A stretch of DNA of 64,000 nt from Devosia limi DSM 17137 (GCF_900128975.1 NZ_FQVC01000004.1:253423-317422), one strand, 5' to 3'. Positions 41,895 to 51,192 are shown, counted from the stretch's first letter. Numbers and translations are program-made. The notes: generated by a model not told the origin, from the sequence alone.

Positions 41895-43382
41895 CTACAG
41901 ATAACGCTGCTTCAGGTGCGCCTTGAAGAAGTCGGCGTTGAGCGGTTCGCCGGTGGCGCGGGTGATCAGGTCGGGGGTGGAGAAGCGGCTGGCCTGGCTC
42001 CAGATATTGTCGCTGCGCCATTGGTTGATGCCGGAGAAATCCCCCTTGGCGATAGCGCCGCGAACGTTCGGCTGCGCCTTTTCCAGAGCGGCCCATTGCT
42101 GGGCGGCGATCATGGCGCCCAGGGTATAACTGGGGAAATAGCCAAAAGCGCCGCCGGGCCAGTGCACGTCCTGCATCGGGCCATCCTTGGGATCGTTGAT
42201 GGTCGAAATGCCGAGATATTCGGTCATCTTGGCGTCCCAGGCCTCGGGGATCTGGCTGGCTTCGAGCTTGCCATTGACCAGCTCCTGCTCCAGTTCATAG
42301 CGGAGGATCACGTGGAGCGGGTAGGTGACCTCGTCGGCATCGACCCGGATATAGCCGCGCTCGACGAAATTGACCTGCGCCAGTACGTCCTCGATATCCC
42401 AGCCCGGAATCGCGTCTTCGCCCAGATGCAGGTGCACCAGCGGCAGGGCGAATTCCCAGAATTCGGGGCTGCGTGCCAGCTGCATTTCCACGAACAGGCT
42501 CTGGCTCTCATGGATGCCCATGCCGCGCGCCTTGCCCAGCGGCCAATGCGACCATGCCTTGGGCAGACCCTGCTCATAAAGCGCATGCCCGGTCTCGTGC
42601 AGCACGCCCATCAGCGAGGACAGGAACTCATCGGTGCGGTAGCGGGTCGTCATCCGCACATCGGTGGGCACGCCGCCGCAGAACGGGTGATGCGACACGG
42701 CCAGCGAGCCATGGGTGAAATCGAAGCCGACGGCGCGCATGGCGGCGAGGCCAAGTTCACGTTGCTTTTCAATCGGGTAGGGGCCATTGAGCGGCTTGAT
42801 CGGGCGCTTGCTCAGGCGCTCTGCCTGAGCTTCCAGCGCCTCTGGCACAAAGCCTTTGAGGAAGCTCTTGAGGTCGGCGAACACTCCATCGAGCTCGGCT
42901 GTGCGGTTGCCGGGATCATACTGGTCCATCAGCGCGTCATAGGGTGCCAGCTTGAGCGCATCGGCGCGCAACTGCGCTTCTTCCCGCACCAGGGTGACAA
43001 CGCCTTCCAGCGCGGGAAGGAAGCTGTCCCAATCGCCTTTGGCGCGCAGTTCGCGCCACAGCTGCTCGGAGCGCATGGTGGCGGCGGTGCGGCGCTCGAC
43101 AAACTCGGTCGGCAGGCACGTGGCATTGATATATTGGCGCTTGAACTCGGCGAGCGCGCGTTGCTGGTCCTCGTTCTCGGGCTTTGCGGCCTCGATCCAG
43201 TCGGCGATTTCGGGAGCGGTGGCCTGGGCGTGATACATGCCGGCGAGGTTCGACATGGCTTCGGCGCGCTTCTCGCCGCCGCCGACGGCCATATGTGTGG
43301 CCTCGTCGGCACCGAGAATGGACAAGGCATGCTCCAGCGCTTCGAGCTTGCGGCCGAGATCATCAAGTTTGGCGAAAGACAT
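41895..43382 (-). CDS. Carboxypeptidase M32 (thermostable carboxypeptidase 1 family)
   Basis: This 495-residue zinc metallopeptidase removes C-terminal residues in the cytoplasm. The zinc site is HETGH in VLHETGHALYEQGLP, with the third ligand Glu in GIHESQSLFVE. Other family lines are RMTTRYRTDEFLSSL and HVILRYELEQELVNG. ATG 43382 (MSFAKLDDLGRK) with CAGGAGTCC upstream gives the family length of about 495. A longer open frame upstream has no family similarity. It is a single-gene unit. Confidence 0.95.
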   Translation of the reverse strand: MSFAKLDDLGRKLEALEHALSILGADEATHMAVGGGEKRAEAMSNLAGMYHAQATAPEIADWIEAAKPENEDQQRALAEFKRQYINATCLPTEFVERRTAATMRSEQLWRELRAKGDWDSFLPALEGVVTLVREEAQLRADALKLAPYDALMDQYDPGNRTAELDGVFADLKSFLKGFVPEALEAQAERLSKRPIKPLNGPYPIEKQRELGLAAMRAVGFDFTHGSLAVSHHPFCGGVPTDVRMTTRYRTDEFLSSLMGVLHETGHALYEQGLPKAWSHWPLGKARGMGIHESQSLFVEMQLARSPEFWEFALPLVHLHLGEDAIPGWDIEDVLAQVNFVERGYIRVDADEVTYPLHVILRYELEQELVNGKLEASQIPEAWDAKMTEYLGISTINDPKDGPMQDVHWPGGAFGYFPSYTLGAMIAAQQWAALEKAQPNVRGAIAKGDFSGINQWRSDNIWSQASRFSTPDLITRATGEPLNADFFKAHLKQRYL

Positions 43383-43637
43383 TTGGACTCCTGCGGTTGT
43401 CCGAGATGTTCCACAGCTGGTCGCGGGTGAAAAGAGGGAAGATGGCTGCGTCCCGTGCCGCCTGCATGGCGCAGGGTGCTGCGCAGGAGTTGGAGAGAAA
43501 TCCCGCTTCCGCCCGGATGCGTTTTGTTGCATGACAGGGCCGGAGGAAACTGGTGCGAGGCGAGGGTGGGCGAGCGCAAGCGGGTTATCGGCGGCACGGC
43601 GGTCCTGCGGGAACGCGAACGAGCAAATCCGGGACGC

Positions 43638-44096
43638 ATGGAGCATAGCGAACTGCTCTATCTGATGCATGAGCTGTCGCGGATGATCAGTACCGGGTTC
43701 GATCAGGTCATGATCCGGCACAATCTCACCCATGCCCAATGGTGGGCGCTAATGCATATCTACAAGCGCGAAGGCGTGACGCAGACCGAACTGGCGACCA
43801 TCATGCAGATGGGCCGGGCCTCTGCCGGTACGCTGCTGGAGCGGCTGGAGGCCAAGGGCTGGATCGAGCGACGCGCCGACGCCACCGACAGTCGCCTGCG
43901 CCGGGTCTATCTCAGCCCGCCGGTCGTGCCGGTATTTTCAGTGATGCAGGATGAGGGCACGGCGCTGTTCTGCAAGCTCCTCAAGGACGTTTCGCCCGAC
44001 GCGGAGCAGGTTATGCTGACAGGGATGCGCCAGATGCGGGCGAATGCCGAACGCATGCTGCGACAACAGGCGCAAGACGAGCCGGACGCCAGCTAG
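43638..44096 (+). CDS. MarR-family transcriptional regulator
   Basis: This 152-residue protein has a helical dimer end and a winged helix: WALMHIYKREGVTQTELATI, recognition helix MGRASAGTLLERLEAKGWIE, and wing RRADATDSRLRRVYLS with the typical D-R pair. ATG 43638 (MEHSELLYLMHEL) is the family-like start. The regulated gene is not obvious, since its neighbour is a divergent carboxypeptidase and no transporter is beside it. The 255-base gap upstream shows no clear operator palindrome. Confidence 0.92.
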   Translation: MEHSELLYLMHELSRMISTGFDQVMIRHNLTHAQWWALMHIYKREGVTQTELATIMQMGRASAGTLLERLEAKGWIERRADATDSRLRRVYLSPPVVPVFSVMQDEGTALFCKLLKDVSPDAEQVMLTGMRQMRANAERMLRQQAQDEPDAS

Positions 44097-44109
44097 TTCC
44101 CGGCCCCAG

Positions 44110-44268
44110 CTAGTCCCTGGTGCTGTTGCGCTTGCGGTAGCCGAAGCCCAGCGTGATGGCGATGCCGAGAGCAATGCCCAAAGCGATGCCCACGGTCAGA
44201 TTGCCCATGACCAGGCCAATGCCTGCGCCAATGGCGACGCCAATGGCGATACCCACCGAAATGCTCAT
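44110..44268 (-). CDS. Small glycine-zipper membrane peptide
   Basis: The 52-residue peptide starts MSISVGIAIGVAIGAGIGLV and has two hydrophobic glycine-zipper helices, ending in a basic tail GYRKRNSTRD. GGAGGGGG lies before ATG 44268. Its inner-membrane location is clear from composition. The function is unknown, and similar short proteins are widespread. Confidence 0.6.
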   Translation of the reverse strand: MSISVGIAIGVAIGAGIGLVMGNLTVGIALGIALGIAITLGFGYRKRNSTRD

Positions 44269-44462
44269 CTGCGCGCCCCCTCCCAAGGTGTGGGGATCAT
44301 AGGAAGTTGCTGGGGCGCTGAAAAGGGGAAGAGGCGCAGCCGGGGAGCTACGCCTCTGATGACCGTCTCTGTTCTGGATCCGGCCGGGCCGGTCCTTCTG
44401 GAGCCTGCCGGGAAAGCCTCGCCGCACCAATGGGGGATTGTGCGGCGAGGAAGCTGGATGCC

Positions 44463-45200
44463 CTAGAAGGGCAGGATGGCGTCGAGCACCTGCTGGCCAT
44501 AGCGCGGCTGTTGCACATCGGTGATCTGACCGCGGCCGCCATAGGCGATACGGGCTTCGGCGATCTTGGACGAGGGGATGGTGTTGTTGGCCTGGATATC
44601 GGAGGGGCGCACGATGCCGGCCACGATCAGGTCGCGGACTTCGAAATTGACGCGCACTTCCTGGCGGCCCTCGATGACCAGATTGCCGTTCGGCAGCACC
44701 TGGGTGACCACGGCAGCGACCGAGGTTTCCAGGCTTTCCGAGCGGTTGACCGAGCCGTTGCCGGTATCCTTGATGCCGGAGTTGAAGTCGATGGCGGAGC
44801 CTGGGTTGATCGAGCCACCCGATAGATTGGTGACGGCGGCGCCGAAGATGCCGCCCATGCCGGCGGTATTGGTCGAGCTGCGGCCGCGCTGGCTGGTATT
44901 GGCGATCTGGGCGCGGTCATCGATGGTGACCATGACTGTCAGAATGTCGCCGATGCGGTGGGCGCGCTCATCCTTGAAGAAGCCCTTGGCCGAGGTGCGG
45001 TACAGCGAATTGGGCTGGTAGGTGTCAGCGATCGCTTCGGGCATCGGCATGCGCACCGGCTGGTAGCCAGCAACGGTGGTGGGGTCTTCGATTGCGGTCA
45101 GACGGGGCGCATTCCCGACATCGGCCAGACGATCCATGGTGTTGCAACCGGCGAGGGCGGCGGTAACAGTCAGGAGGGTGGCGAGCTTGAAGAGGTTCAT
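44463..45200 (-). CDS. flgH: Flagellar L-ring lipoprotein FlgH
   Basis: This 245-residue outer-membrane lipoprotein has lipobox LAGC (C19). Conserved blocks are SLYRTSAKGFFKDERAHRIG, GDILTVMVTIDDRAQIANTS, GNLVIEGRQEVRVNFE and ARIAYGGRGQITDVQQPRYG. It forms the L-ring around the rod. It is last in the flgF-flgG-flgA-flgH order on the minus strand, 22 bases after flgA. Confidence 0.96.
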   Translation of the reverse strand: MNLFKLATLLTVTAALAGCNTMDRLADVGNAPRLTAIEDPTTVAGYQPVRMPMPEAIADTYQPNSLYRTSAKGFFKDERAHRIGDILTVMVTIDDRAQIANTSQRGRSSTNTAGMGGIFGAAVTNLSGGSINPGSAIDFNSGIKDTGNGSVNRSESLETSVAAVVTQVLPNGNLVIEGRQEVRVNFEVRDLIVAGIVRPSDIQANNTIPSSKIAEARIAYGGRGQITDVQQPRYGQQVLDAILPF

Positions 45201-45222
45201 TTGATGGGCTCCTGAATGCGGA

Positions 45223-46167
45223 TCACAGGCCGGCGAGGGTGAGCGGGGTGTTGCTCACTTCGACGGCGCCTGCGGCGAGGACAGTGGCGCTGATGACGCG
45301 CTTGGACATGAGGTTGAGGACCTGAACCGGACCGCCGATGGCGGCGCCGCCCAGGGCCTGGCCCTTGACGGTCAGGGTCATCGGGCCCTGGCGAAAATAG
45401 ATGGTGACGAGGTCATTGCGCGAGATCAGCTGCGGCTCGGCGACATCGGCGGGCCTGAGCAGCATGCCTTCGCGGCTCTGGCGCTGCAGCTGCTTGCCGA
45501 TGAGATCGTTGGGGGCGGCGAAGCCAGCGGTTTCGGCGTATTTCAGCGGCACCTGGCGCATGACGACATCGCTGGCCGACAGGATGGTGCCGGCGGGCAG
45601 GTTGGCGGCCAGGTGCGGGGCTTCCAGCATCAGGTCGAGCGTGCCGGTCAGATCGAGTGGCTTGGCGATGCCGGAGATGGCGAAACGGGCGCTGAAAGCG
45701 CCATTGCCGGGCAGGTAGCGCAGGCTCAACAGCTTTGCCGGCTCGGCGACGGCTTCGGCAGTGATCGGGTTGATCACGTTGGCGAAGATGGTCTGGACGC
45801 TCATGCCCGTGGTGATGATCCCCCGCGCGCCGAGATCGGCAGCGATCAGGCGGGACAATACGGTCTCGTCGACAATGGCCGCTTCGCGGATGACGCGGAC
45901 GCTGTCGAGGCCGAGGGTGTCGAAGTCATCAAGGCCGATACGGGCGGCGGCGGCGGTGATGGCGGTCAGCGGCACGATGCCGGTGGTGCCGGGCAGGGGC
46001 GCCCGGAACAGGGGCTGTTCGGCCAGCGTGCCGGCGTCATCGAACATGTCGCCGACGGTGACGACGCCGGCAGCGATCGACACATCGGCCTTGAGCACCG
46101 GGGCGGCAAAGGCGGTTCCGGCCAGCAGGGCGGTGGCGAGAATGGCGATGAGGGGGCGGAGGGTCAT
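45223..46167 (-). CDS. flgA: P-ring chaperone FlgA
   Basis: This 314-residue periplasmic protein has a signal peptide (MTLRPLIAILATALLAGTAF). Its C-terminal SAF domain contains LPAGTILSASDVVMRQVPL, LIGKQLQRQSREGMLLRPAD and NDLVTIYFRQGPMTLTVKGQ. FlgA helps FlgI assemble into the P-ring. It is longer than E. coli FlgA (219), which is usual in alphaproteobacteria that carry an extra N-terminal domain. It sits between flgG and flgH with short gaps. Confidence 0.93.
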   Translation of the reverse strand: MTLRPLIAILATALLAGTAFAAPVLKADVSIAAGVVTVGDMFDDAGTLAEQPLFRAPLPGTTGIVPLTAITAAAARIGLDDFDTLGLDSVRVIREAAIVDETVLSRLIAADLGARGIITTGMSVQTIFANVINPITAEAVAEPAKLLSLRYLPGNGAFSARFAISGIAKPLDLTGTLDLMLEAPHLAANLPAGTILSASDVVMRQVPLKYAETAGFAAPNDLIGKQLQRQSREGMLLRPADVAEPQLISRNDLVTIYFRQGPMTLTVKGQALGGAAIGGPVQVLNLMSKRVISATVLAAGAVEVSNTPLTLAGL

Positions 46168-46181
46168 TCAGTGGTCTCCTA

Positions 46182-46967
46182 TCAACGCAGCTGGCTGGTG
46201 GATTTCATCATCTCGTCAGCGCCGGAGATGACGCGGGCGTTCATCTCGTAAGCGCGCTGAGCGGCGATGAGGTCGGCGATTTCAGTGACGGAATTGACGT
46301 TGGCCATTTCGAGATAGGTCTGCAGCAGATCGCCATTGCCGTCGGCGCCGGGGACGCCGATCTGGGCATTGCCGCTCGCGCCGGTTTCGCTGAACAGGTT
46401 GTCGCCGATTGACTCGAGGCCGGCCTTGTTGACGAAGCGGGCGATCTGGAGCTGGCCGAGCTGGGTCGGGTTGACGTCATTGCCGACAAAGGCTTCGACC
46501 ATGCCGGTTGGCGAAATCGCAACTGACTTGGCATTGGCCGGAATGTTGATGCCGGGCTGCAGCGCGTAGCCGCTGGAATTGACCAGGGTGCCGTCGCCGT
46601 CGCGCTCGAACGAGCCGTCGCGGGTATAGGCGGTGCGGCCATCGGGCAGGCCGATCATGAAGAAGCCTTCGCCGCGGATGGCGACGTCGAGTTCCTTCTC
46701 GGTCGGGTTGACGCTGCCCTGGCTCATGATGCGCGGGGTGGCGACGGTGCGCACGCCCGAACCGATTTCCAGGCCAGCCGGGATCATGGTGCCCTGGTCG
46801 GAGGTCTGTGCGCCGGCACGGGTATATTGCTGGTAGAGCAGGTCCTGGAACTCGGCACGCTGGCGCTTGTAGCCAGTGGTGCGCATGTTGGCGATGTTGT
46901 TCGAAATGACTTCGACGTTGCGTTCCTGGGCACTCATGCCGGTCGATGCGATGTATAGCGCTTTCAT
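46182..46967 (-). CDS. flgG: Distal rod protein FlgG
   Basis: The 261-residue rod subunit starts MKALYIASTGMSAQERNVEV with ISNNIANMRTTGYKRQRAEF, and ends LIAAQRAYEMNARVISGADE, all diagnostic. The FlgG-specific insert QYTRAGAQTSDQGTMIPAGL that stiffens the distal rod is present. Length equals the family (about 260). It follows flgF by 19 bases. Confidence 0.97.
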   Translation of the reverse strand: MKALYIASTGMSAQERNVEVISNNIANMRTTGYKRQRAEFQDLLYQQYTRAGAQTSDQGTMIPAGLEIGSGVRTVATPRIMSQGSVNPTEKELDVAIRGEGFFMIGLPDGRTAYTRDGSFERDGDGTLVNSSGYALQPGINIPANAKSVAISPTGMVEAFVGNDVNPTQLGQLQIARFVNKAGLESIGDNLFSETGASGNAQIGVPGADGNGDLLQTYLEMANVNSVTEIADLIAAQRAYEMNARVISGADEMMKSTSQLR

Positions 46968-46986
46968 GGCGGCTTATCCTTCTCGA

Positions 46987-47727
46987 TCAGGCGTTCGCGT
47001 CGCCAAGGCGCTGGATGGCGGTGCGGCGGAGTTCATCCTGCCGCTGGGTCATCGAGGCCGTGGACTCATAGGCGCGGGTGACGCGGATCATTTCGGCCAT
47101 CTCAGAGACACCCGAAACGTTGGAGCGTTCGACGAAGCCCTGCATGACGCGGGTCTCGGTGGCGGGGGCGGGCGTGCCACCCGAGAACAGGTTGGCGCCG
47201 TCGCGCTGCAATTCCTGGGCATTGGCGAACTCGACAATGCGCAGCTTGCCCTTGGGGCCTTCGCTGGTGGAAATGCTGCCATCGTCGGCAATGGTGATGC
47301 CGGTTTCTTCGGGACCGAACTGGATCGGGCCGCCTTCGCCAAGAATGGCGTTGCCGCTCAGGTCGACCAGGGTGCCGGTATTGTCGATCTGGAAGGCGCC
47401 GGAACGGGTCCAGCGTTCGCCACCTGCAGTCTGCACGGCAAAGAAGCCCTTGCCGCTGAGCGCGGCGTCGAGCTCATTGCCGGTCTGGACGGTGGCGCCG
47501 GCTGACAGATCGTGCATGGTGGCCCAGTCCTGCACATAGGACAGGGGCTGGTCGGCGCTGGGAAAGGCGCGGTCGCGGGCGACCGGCATGATGAATTCTT
47601 CAAACAGCATCTCTTCGGCCTTGAAGCCGGTGGTGTTGATGTTGGCCATGTTGTTGGCCACCACATCCATCTGACGCTGCAGCGCGATCTGCCGGCTGAG
47701 GCTGATCAGTTGCGCATTTTCGATCAT
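46987..47727 (-). CDS. flgF: Proximal rod protein FlgF
   Basis: This 246-residue protein starts MIENAQLISLSRQIALQRQM and continues DVVANNMANINTTGFKAEEM, the FlgF pattern. It ends MIRVTRAYESTASMTQRQDE. It forms part of the proximal rod. ATG 47727 has GGGGATCG upstream; a longer frame to 47790 is not family-like. It is first in flgF-flgG-flgA-flgH, behind a sigma-54 promoter. Confidence 0.95.
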   Translation of the reverse strand: MIENAQLISLSRQIALQRQMDVVANNMANINTTGFKAEEMLFEEFIMPVARDRAFPSADQPLSYVQDWATMHDLSAGATVQTGNELDAALSGKGFFAVQTAGGERWTRSGAFQIDNTGTLVDLSGNAILGEGGPIQFGPEETGITIADDGSISTSEGPKGKLRIVEFANAQELQRDGANLFSGGTPAPATETRVMQGFVERSNVSGVSEMAEMIRVTRAYESTASMTQRQDELRRTAIQRLGDANA

Positions 47728-47796
47728 GCTCGATCCCCGAAGTCTTAATCCCCGAACCGCCCAACTTCCCCAAGCTGGCCGGCTCGCCATTTACCT

Positions 47797-47813
47797 TGCA
47801 GAAACCATGCCAG
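47797..47813 (-). promoter_or_regulatory. Sigma-54 promoter of flgF
   Basis: On the minus strand CTGGCATGGTTTCTGCA has GG and GC 10 bases apart. It is 70 bases before flgF and about 90-105 bases from the ftr-like pair at 47888-47916. Confidence 0.65.
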
Positions 47814-47887
47814 ACCTGAAAGTTTAATAAAATCAGATGCATGGCATCTTCTTCGTGATGGGCATGGTTGGATCTTGCCGAGATGGG

Positions 47888-47916
47888 CGGCAAAACTTAC
47901 CCGGCAAAAACTGCCG
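47888..47916. promoter_or_regulatory. Tandem ftr-like sites between flgF and fliL
   Basis: CGGCA-AAAAC-TGCCG (47902-47916) is a complete palindrome; CGGCAAAACTTACC (47888-47901) is a half-site of the same type beside it. It could activate flgF and repress fliL. Confidence 0.55.
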
Positions 47917-47930
47917 CATGAGGGGTCCTG

Positions 47931-47945
47931 GTAACCTTTCGTTAA
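47931..47945 (+). promoter_or_regulatory. CtrA-like box upstream of fliL
   Basis: GTAA-N7-TTAA followed by CCAT is one base from the consensus. It lies 69 bases before the fliL start. Confidence 0.6.
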
Positions 47946-48013
47946 CCATCGAGCGCTTAGCTGGAGGGGCTGCCGGAATCGTCCGGTTTTCTCACCGTTT
48001 GCGCAGGTTTGGC

Positions 48014-48493
48014 ATGGCCGCTGAAGCAGAAGTCGACAATGCCGCCGCGCCCCCCAAGGGGAAGCGCAAGCTGATCATTATTGCCGCCGCCGCGATTGTC
48101 GTGCTGCTGGGCGGCGCCGGGCTTTATCTCTTTCTGTCTTCGGGCAGTTCGGCCGAGGCCGAACACGCTGCTGCGGCGCATGCGCCGGCCACCTTTATCT
48201 TCAACCTGCCGCCAATGACCGTGAACCTCAATAATGAGGGCGAGGGCGAAGCCTTCATGAAGCTGGTCGTGGCGCTGGAAGTCGCCAACCAGGAAATGAT
48301 GGCCGAGATTCAGCCACGCATGGCCAAGGTGGTGGATGCGTTCCAGGTCTACCTGCGCGAGCTGCGCAAGAGTGACCTCGAGGGTTCGGCCGGCATCTAT
48401 CGGCTCAAGGAAGAATTGCTGCGGCGGGTCAATGTCGCCATCTATCCCGCACGGGTCGAGAGCATTCTGTTCAAAGAAATTCTGGTGCAGTAA
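48014..48493 (+). CDS. fliL: Flagellar basal-body protein FliL
   Basis: This 159-residue single-pass inner-membrane protein has a helix at about 19-42 (KLIIIAAAAIVVLLGGAGLY). Its periplasmic stomatin-like domain includes FIFNLPPMTVNLNN and the ending VESILFKEILVQ. FliL rings surround stator units and raise torque. ATG 48014 fits the family length. fliM starts on the next base after its stop, so the two are coupled. It has a CtrA-like box upstream. Confidence 0.94.
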   Translation: MAAEAEVDNAAAPPKGKRKLIIIAAAAIVVLLGGAGLYLFLSSGSSAEAEHAAAAHAPATFIFNLPPMTVNLNNEGEGEAFMKLVVALEVANQEMMAEIQPRMAKVVDAFQVYLRELRKSDLEGSAGIYRLKEELLRRVNVAIYPARVESILFKEILVQ

Positions 48494-49672
48494 ATGGCCG
48501 ATCCGACCGATCAGGACAAGCTCGCCGCCGAGTGGGGGTTGAACGACCTTCCCAATACGCCGACCGTCGGCGACGTTGAGATGTCCGAGGAAGACAAGGC
48601 CGCCGAGGCTGCCGCCGAGTGGGCGGCAATGCTCGAGGGCGAGAGTAATGCCGATGGCAGCTCGCCCGACCGTGTGCTCAACCAGGACGAAATCGACAGT
48701 CTGCTTGGCTTCGACGCCAATGCGGCGAGCAGTGTCGAGCTGACCGGCGTTCAGGCGCTGATCAATTCGGCGCTGGTGAGCTATGAACGCCTGCCAATGC
48801 TGGAAATCGTCTTCGACCGCCTGGTGCGGCTGGCGACGACATCGCTGCGCAATTTTACCTCGGACAATGTCGAAGTCACCATGGACTCGATTTCGTCCGT
48901 GCGGTTCGGCGATTATCTGAACTCGATCCCGCTGCCGGCTATTCTCTCGGTCATCAAGGCCGAGGAGTGGGAGAATTACGGACTGCTGACCGTCGATTCC
49001 AGCCTGATCTATTCGATGATCGACGTCCTGCTGGGCGGCCGTCGCATTGGCGGCAATATTCGTGTCGAAGGGCGGCCTTATACCACCATCGAGATGGCGC
49101 TGGCCCGCCAGATGATCGAGCTGATCCTGGCCGATACGCATCGCGCCTTCGAGCCCGTAACGCAGGTCAATTTCAAGCTGGAGCGCATGGAGACCAATCC
49201 GCGCTTCGCGGCAATCTCGCGTCCCGCCAATGCGGCTATCCTGATCGAACTGCGCATCGAAATGGACGACCGTGGCGGCAAGATCGAAATCCTCTTGCCC
49301 TATGCCACGATCGAGCCGATCCGCGAACAGCTGCTGCAGATGTTCATGGGCGAAAAGTTCGGCCGCGACCCGATCTGGGAAGGCCATCTGGCCACCGAGA
49401 TCTATTCGGCCGATGTCGAGGTCGAGGCGGTGCTGCATGAGCAGGACCTGCCGCTGTCACGCGTACTGAGTCTGGCGCCCGGCGACACGGTAATGTTCGA
49501 GCGCGCGCCCACCGATCCGGTGCGGCTGCGCTGCGGCGATGTCGATCTTACCGAGGCCCTGATGGGCCATATCGGCAATCACGTATCGGTCCAGGTGACC
49601 AGGCCCCTCAATCCGCCCAAGGTGACCATGGCGGCATTCGAGGCGATCGACGACAAAATGGAAGGACGATGA
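48494..49672 (+). CDS. fliM: Flagellar motor switch protein FliM
   Basis: This 392-residue C-ring protein sets rotation direction on binding phospho-CheY. The CheY-binding motif NQDEIDSLLGF lies at about 63-73 rather than at the very N-terminus, after an acidic 60-residue extension (EEDKAAEAAAEWAAMLEGES). Core lines include ISSVRFGDYLNSIPLPAILS and the C-terminal FliN-like domain PLSRVLSLAPGDTVMF. The gene abuts fliL and overlaps the next gene by four bases. Confidence 0.96.
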   Translation: MADPTDQDKLAAEWGLNDLPNTPTVGDVEMSEEDKAAEAAAEWAAMLEGESNADGSSPDRVLNQDEIDSLLGFDANAASSVELTGVQALINSALVSYERLPMLEIVFDRLVRLATTSLRNFTSDNVEVTMDSISSVRFGDYLNSIPLPAILSVIKAEEWENYGLLTVDSSLIYSMIDVLLGGRRIGGNIRVEGRPYTTIEMALARQMIELILADTHRAFEPVTQVNFKLERMETNPRFAAISRPANAAILIELRIEMDDRGGKIEILLPYATIEPIREQLLQMFMGEKFGRDPIWEGHLATEIYSADVEVEAVLHEQDLPLSRVLSLAPGDTVMFERAPTDPVRLRCGDVDLTEALMGHIGNHVSVQVTRPLNPPKVTMAAFEAIDDKMEGR

Positions 49673-50106
49673 TGTTCGGTTTGCCTCTGGGCCTGTTTGT
49701 GGAGATCGCGGTTGCGATCCTGTTGGCGCTGACCATCGGCTATTGTGTCGTGCTCAATGAGCGGCTGAAGCGGCTGCACGCTGACCGCGATGCGCTGCGA
49801 CAGATGGTGACCGACCTGATCGGGGCCACCAATCTTGCCAATACGGCGATCAAGGAATTGAAGACGACTGCGGTGGAAGCCGACCTGTCGCTGACTGCAA
49901 GGCTGGAGGAGGCCGAGCGCTTTGGCATCGAGCTGGCTAACCATGTGACGGCCGGCACCATGCTGATGGAGCGTATCGCCAAGATCACCAGCGTGGCGCG
50001 TCATAGCCAGGCAATGGCGCCGGCACCGGTTGAAGAGCCAAACAAGGTGCAGTCTGCCCTGCAGCAATTGACCGATCGGGCGCGCGCCCGGGGGAATGCG
50101 GCGTGA
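49669..50106 (+). CDS. pflI: DUF6468 membrane protein, PflI-like flagellar positioning protein
   Basis: This 145-residue protein has an N-terminal transmembrane helix (about 5-28, LPLGLFVEIAVAILLALTIG) and then a coiled coil: NERLKRLHADRDALRQMVTD, ATNLANTAIKELKTTAVEAD. The order fliL-fliM-pflI and the architecture match Caulobacter PflI, a polar protein needed for correct flagellum placement. It overlaps both neighbours by four bases. The symbol is assigned mainly on context. Confidence 0.75.
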   Translation: MMFGLPLGLFVEIAVAILLALTIGYCVVLNERLKRLHADRDALRQMVTDLIGATNLANTAIKELKTTAVEADLSLTARLEEAERFGIELANHVTAGTMLMERIAKITSVARHSQAMAPAPVEEPNKVQSALQQLTDRARARGNAA

Positions 50107-51161
50107 AGTCCGTCCGGCTCCTGCCCGTCGTTGTCATGGCTGTGTCCGCCCTGCTGGTGCTCAAGACCGTGGGTCTGGTCACCAGTGGCGGCTATGTGCT
50201 GAGTGGGGTAGCGACAGCACAGGCCGCCGGTGGCGGCGGAGCGCCAGCCGCCGGTGGTGCCGAAGCGCCGGTCGGGATGGACATGACGCTGCCGCCCGAG
50301 CCGACAATGATCGACGAAAGCCCGACCCTGGCCGATGAGAGCCCAACCCTGGGGCAGGGCGCTGCACCTGCCGCCGCGGCAGGGCATGGGGAAGCTGCAC
50401 CGGCCGCTGCTGGCGGCCATGGTGACCCGGCCGAGGGCGAGGCTGCGGCGGCCGATCATGGCGCACCGGAGCCGAAACCCAGCAATCAGGCGGTTGCCGC
50501 CAATCGCGGTCGCGACAAGTGTGGCGTTCTGCCCGCGCTGGCCGATGCCCAGGCCGAGGCAGCGACGGCGCCGCCTGGCACTGTGATCGACGGTGCGGAC
50601 CTGGCTGCGCAGCTGGAATGGGACGAATGCGACCCGTTGGCCGAAGGTGCGCCGATGCAGGTCGATTCCAATGGCCGTATCGTGCCGTTGAGCCCGGAGG
50701 GCGGCTCGCTGAGCGAGCGGGCGCTGCTGGAGCGGCTGGCGGCGCGCCGCACCGAACTGGAGAGCTTTGAAGAAGAACTGAGCCTGCGGGCCTCGCTGGT
50801 CGACGCTGCGGAAAAGCGCATCGAAGAGCGTGCTGCCACCATGGCCGCCATGGAAGCCCAGATCGCCTCGCTGGTCGATCAGCGCCAGGCAATGGAGACA
50901 GGCCAGTTTGCCGGCATTGTGGCCATGTATGAGACGATGAAGCCCAAGGACGCGGCCAATATCTTCAACGAACTCGACATGGAAGTGCTGCTGCGCGTCG
51001 CCAAGACCATGAGCCCGCGCAAGATGGCGCCGATCCTGGCAGAGATGACCTCGTCGCGCGCGCAGGAATTGACGGTGCGCATGGCGGCACTGGCCGATCA
51101 GCCAACCGACCAGATGACGCCGAACGATCTGGCAGCCTTGCCGCAGATTGTCGGCCAGTAG
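50103..51161 (+). CDS. MotE-like motility protein (MgtE_N-like domain)
   Basis: This 352-residue protein has an N-terminal signal or anchor helix (RLLPVVVMAVSALLVLKTVG) and a long Ala/Gly/Pro-rich region (about 42-150). A coiled coil follows (about 205-262, ALLERLAARRTELESFEEEL ...). The C-terminal MgtE_N-like domain is VAMYETMKPKDAANIFNELD, MSPRKMAPILAEMTS. MotE in Sinorhizobium is a periplasmic chaperone for the motor protein MotC. MotE proper is shorter (about 180), so this is an extended form. It is co-translated with pflI by a four-base overlap. Confidence 0.75.
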   Translation: MKSVRLLPVVVMAVSALLVLKTVGLVTSGGYVLSGVATAQAAGGGGAPAAGGAEAPVGMDMTLPPEPTMIDESPTLADESPTLGQGAAPAAAAGHGEAAPAAAGGHGDPAEGEAAAADHGAPEPKPSNQAVAANRGRDKCGVLPALADAQAEAATAPPGTVIDGADLAAQLEWDECDPLAEGAPMQVDSNGRIVPLSPEGGSLSERALLERLAARRTELESFEEELSLRASLVDAAEKRIEERAATMAAMEAQIASLVDQRQAMETGQFAGIVAMYETMKPKDAANIFNELDMEVLLRVAKTMSPRKMAPILAEMTSSRAQELTVRMAALADQPTDQMTPNDLAALPQIVGQ

Positions 51162-51192
51162 AGCAGGCTTGCGACACTTTGCATCCGTGAAC

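Noticed and set aside
47957-49438. Minus-strand frame of 493 residues opposite fliL-fliM
   Set aside because: It spans two coupled flagellar genes with strong motifs; no independent evidence.
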